Of a stretch of DNA of 64,000 nucleotides, positions 62,240 to 64,000 are shown one piece after another. Under the pieces are notes generated by a model. The model did not search any database, was not told the origin of the DNA, and saw nothing but the letters and a program-made list of their open reading frames with translations. Position 1 is the stretch's first letter. Each line of letters starts with the position of its first letter. Position numbers and translations under genes: made by a program. Origin of the DNA: Glossina fuscipes (Eukaryota; Arthropoda; Insecta; Diptera; Glossinidae); NCBI RefSeq assembly GCF_014805625.2, contig NW_023998455.1, forward strand, positions 3,558,197 through 3,622,196, in the 5' to 3' direction.

Positions 62240-62935
62240 AATTTGTAACGTCAAGTCAATAAAAGTGAATTGGTTTTTGCCCAAAATATCTAAGGATAGT
62301 GTTTTGGACATTGTCGGAATCTTGAAATTTTTTACCACTTACAAAAAGTTGTAGCGATCGCAATAAAGGGAAATCCGATGGCGTAATATTGGGCGAGTAT
62401 TGTTGGTGACGCAATACCTCCGCAATACTCCAATTCATCAATTTTTCCTAAGGTTCGTTCGTCTGACACAATTTCGTATTGCAGAATAACAACGTTTTCC
62501 TTTGACAATCGCTGAGCATTTTTCAATTAAAGATTGACTTGCTCGAGCCAAGTATTCACAGTAAAGGTGCTCAAGTTTCAACATTTTCAAAATGTACGAT
62601 CCCGCGAATACTCTGCCGAACTCAGCCTAACTTGGCTTAGGTGTACTTCATGGAGAGAGCCGGTGATTTTTGCGTTGTGGATTACCCTAGAGGGTTCATT
62701 TTTCATCTCTAGCGAGAAGAAACGCTTCCGTATGGAGCCACTGAAGCAATAACTTGCATCCGAGTGGTCGAATAGCTTTGTTTTCATCGGGCAGTTTATG
62801 CGGCATCCAAGTATCTATTCTGCTTGCTATACCAATCTGCCACAAATGTTTTTGGATTGTCGAACTCGATTGCCTGATATGGATTCGAATCGACATGCGC
62901 AGAAATGATATTACGGCCAGGTACTATTATTTAAG
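62240..62935 (-). pseudogene. Decayed mariner transposase
   Basis: Minus-strand fragments in shifting frames match a mariner transposase in the correct order: SSTIQKHLWQIGIASR, TWMPHKLPDENK, a catalytic-region ARDEK followed by a stop instead of Trp, and SPNITPSDFPLLRSLQ (the usual SPDLAPSDYHLFRSLQ block), ending QKPIHFY. Several stops and frameshifts exclude activity. Terminal inverted repeats were not identified. Confidence 0.8.
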
Positions 62936-63389
62936 CCCAATTGAGATATGTTTGCCCGTTCGTCGCAGTCGTTAGCAGTCATAGAAAAATTAAAAGGAAA
63001 GCTAAAATTTCGAATCAACCTATGCTACTCTTAAACAAAACCTAAAAATGATCTTGACACGCGTATCATTTGCAGAGTTGTCCATAAATTCTTTTTGTAA
63101 CCATGTCAAAGTGACTGTTAGCCCGAGTAGATTTAAAGTAACCTACAAGGCTTTTATAATTCGTATCTTGACTTTATTTATTATATAGCACGATGTATTT
63201 ATGTTGTCGATACCTGCATCCTTACTCTCCGATTGTTCTCGATTGTGCCGAAAGAGACTCTATAGTCTTATTGACACATTAACTATTAATTATGATAATG
63301 ATTATTATTGTATAGTTGAATCCGTCATTAGTAATTGTGTATTATTAATTAATAAATTAAACTATTATATTACTATACGACACACCTTT

Positions 63390-63990
63390 CTACATAGAAA
63401 AATGGATTCAAAATTTGGTGGCGTCCTATGGTTCGAAGGTAAAATTAAAATATGTCTTCAATAAATCGTCTCTAAATTTGACGTACATCTTATGGTCCGT
63501 AAAATATGGTGTGCCGTTGAAGGTAGGTATGATGCGATTCAAGTTATCTCAAGCCAAGCGGCCGAATCATCGATTTACGTACAGTCTTAAAACTTTTATT
63601 CTAAAATCAGTAAGAATGAGACTGCGATGTTAGTGTGGGATGGGAATTCAGAGCGCATCTAACACAATCAACCAATATTCAGAAATAGCAGGCCTCACAA
63701 ATCAATTACAACCCTTAGACGTCTCTATCAATAAATCATTTGAACATTTTATGCGAAAAGAATGGCATGAATGGATGGCAAAGCCAAACAATGTTACCGC
63801 AACAGCAGGTATGAAATTACTAACAGTTTCTGAATTTTATATCTGGATGAAAAATTCATGGGAAGATGTCCAAGAAGAACCGATTATAATAAAGTCAATA
63901 AGTAATTCTATAGATGGCGTTGAAGATGACGCAGTTTTTGAAAGGAGTGACAATAGTGAATAGTTCAGATGAAAGTAACATTAATGAAAC
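63390..63990 (+). pseudogene. pogo/Tigger-type (DDE_1) transposase relic, C-terminal part
   Basis: The frame 63640-63963 contains AGLTNQLQPLDVSINKSFEH, the hallmark third-catalytic-Asp block of pogo/Tigger/jerky DDE transposases, followed by EWHEWMA and the family's C-terminal SNSIDGVEDDAVFE. Upstream, frameshifted pieces (IDLRTVLK, AHLTQSTNIQK) belong to the same protein. The N-terminal DNA-binding region is not seen. The open 108-codon end suggests moderate age. Confidence 0.75.
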
Positions 63991-64000
63991 GAGTGGTAGT

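Larger units (their letters stand above)
61051..64000. other. lap: lap intron 1 (visible part)
   Basis: Non-coding for lap. It contains a GA microsatellite (about 61771-61810), a mariner relic and a pogo/Tigger-like relic. No phase-1-compatible ANTH exon beginning with Tyr was recognised in this stretch. Confidence 0.65.

Noticed and set aside
1..64000. CRISPR arrays, bacterial operons or recently transferred bacterial genes
   Set aside because: No regularly spaced repeats of that type and no uninterrupted bacterial-like frames were seen; all recognised genes are fly genes with introns or fly-type transposon relics.

Overview
The window is nuclear DNA of a cyclorrhaphan fly. It is very AT-rich, its introns carry GT..AG boundaries (several only 57-65 nt long), and nearly every conserved protein reads as a Drosophila-like orthologue. 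A calyptrate fly such as a tsetse or muscid would fit, but I cannot fix the genus. All exon structures below were built by hand from splice sites, reading phase and remembered family sequence. No search was run.

Layout from left to right: Lnk/SH2B adaptor (+, 2059-5890); a 100-N assembly gap; Prat, the first enzyme of purine synthesis (+, intronless CDS); Taf7 (-, convergent with Prat); a decayed fragment of mitochondrial arginyl-tRNA synthetase; a DXO/Rai1 decapping nuclease (-); EMC1 (+, 12 exons); a cornichon-related CNIH4 protein (-); a possible 54-residue membrane microprotein (+); mRpS9 (+), whose sixth intron is 30,253 bp long and contains the complete TRP channel gene pyrexia on the opposite strand; ArgRS-m (-), converging on mRpS9 with 43 bp between stop codons; and the first coding exon of lap (AP180/PICALM, +), whose first intron runs off the right edge and holds mariner and pogo/Tigger relics.

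The genes are mostly housekeeping: purine synthesis, TFIID, RNA 5'-end quality control, ER membrane insertion, COPII cargo export, mitochondrial translation. Two have physiological or neuronal roles (pyrexia, lap) and one acts in insulin/receptor-kinase signalling (Lnk). They do not form an operon-like system. The one functional pairing is the convergent mRpS9/ArgRS-m pair, both acting in mitochondrial translation. DREF-type TATCGATA palindromes lie upstream of Prat and Taf7, and AACAGCTGTT E-box core-promoter motifs lie upstream of the microprotein and of mRpS9.

From about 31.6 to 57.3 kb the only coding sequence is the first exon of pyrexia at 37.2 kb. The rest is a dense mixture of interspersed repeats (two recurring unnamed families, called X and Y here), a tRNA-derived SINE-like element, a 46-47 kb tandem array with higher-order structure, a degenerate satellite-like field at 53.0-54.6 kb, and microsatellites. 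Several exons that a simple ORF view misses were recovered: pyrexia exon 1, ArgRS-m exons 1 and 4, mRpS9 exons 7-8, and the Lnk last exon.
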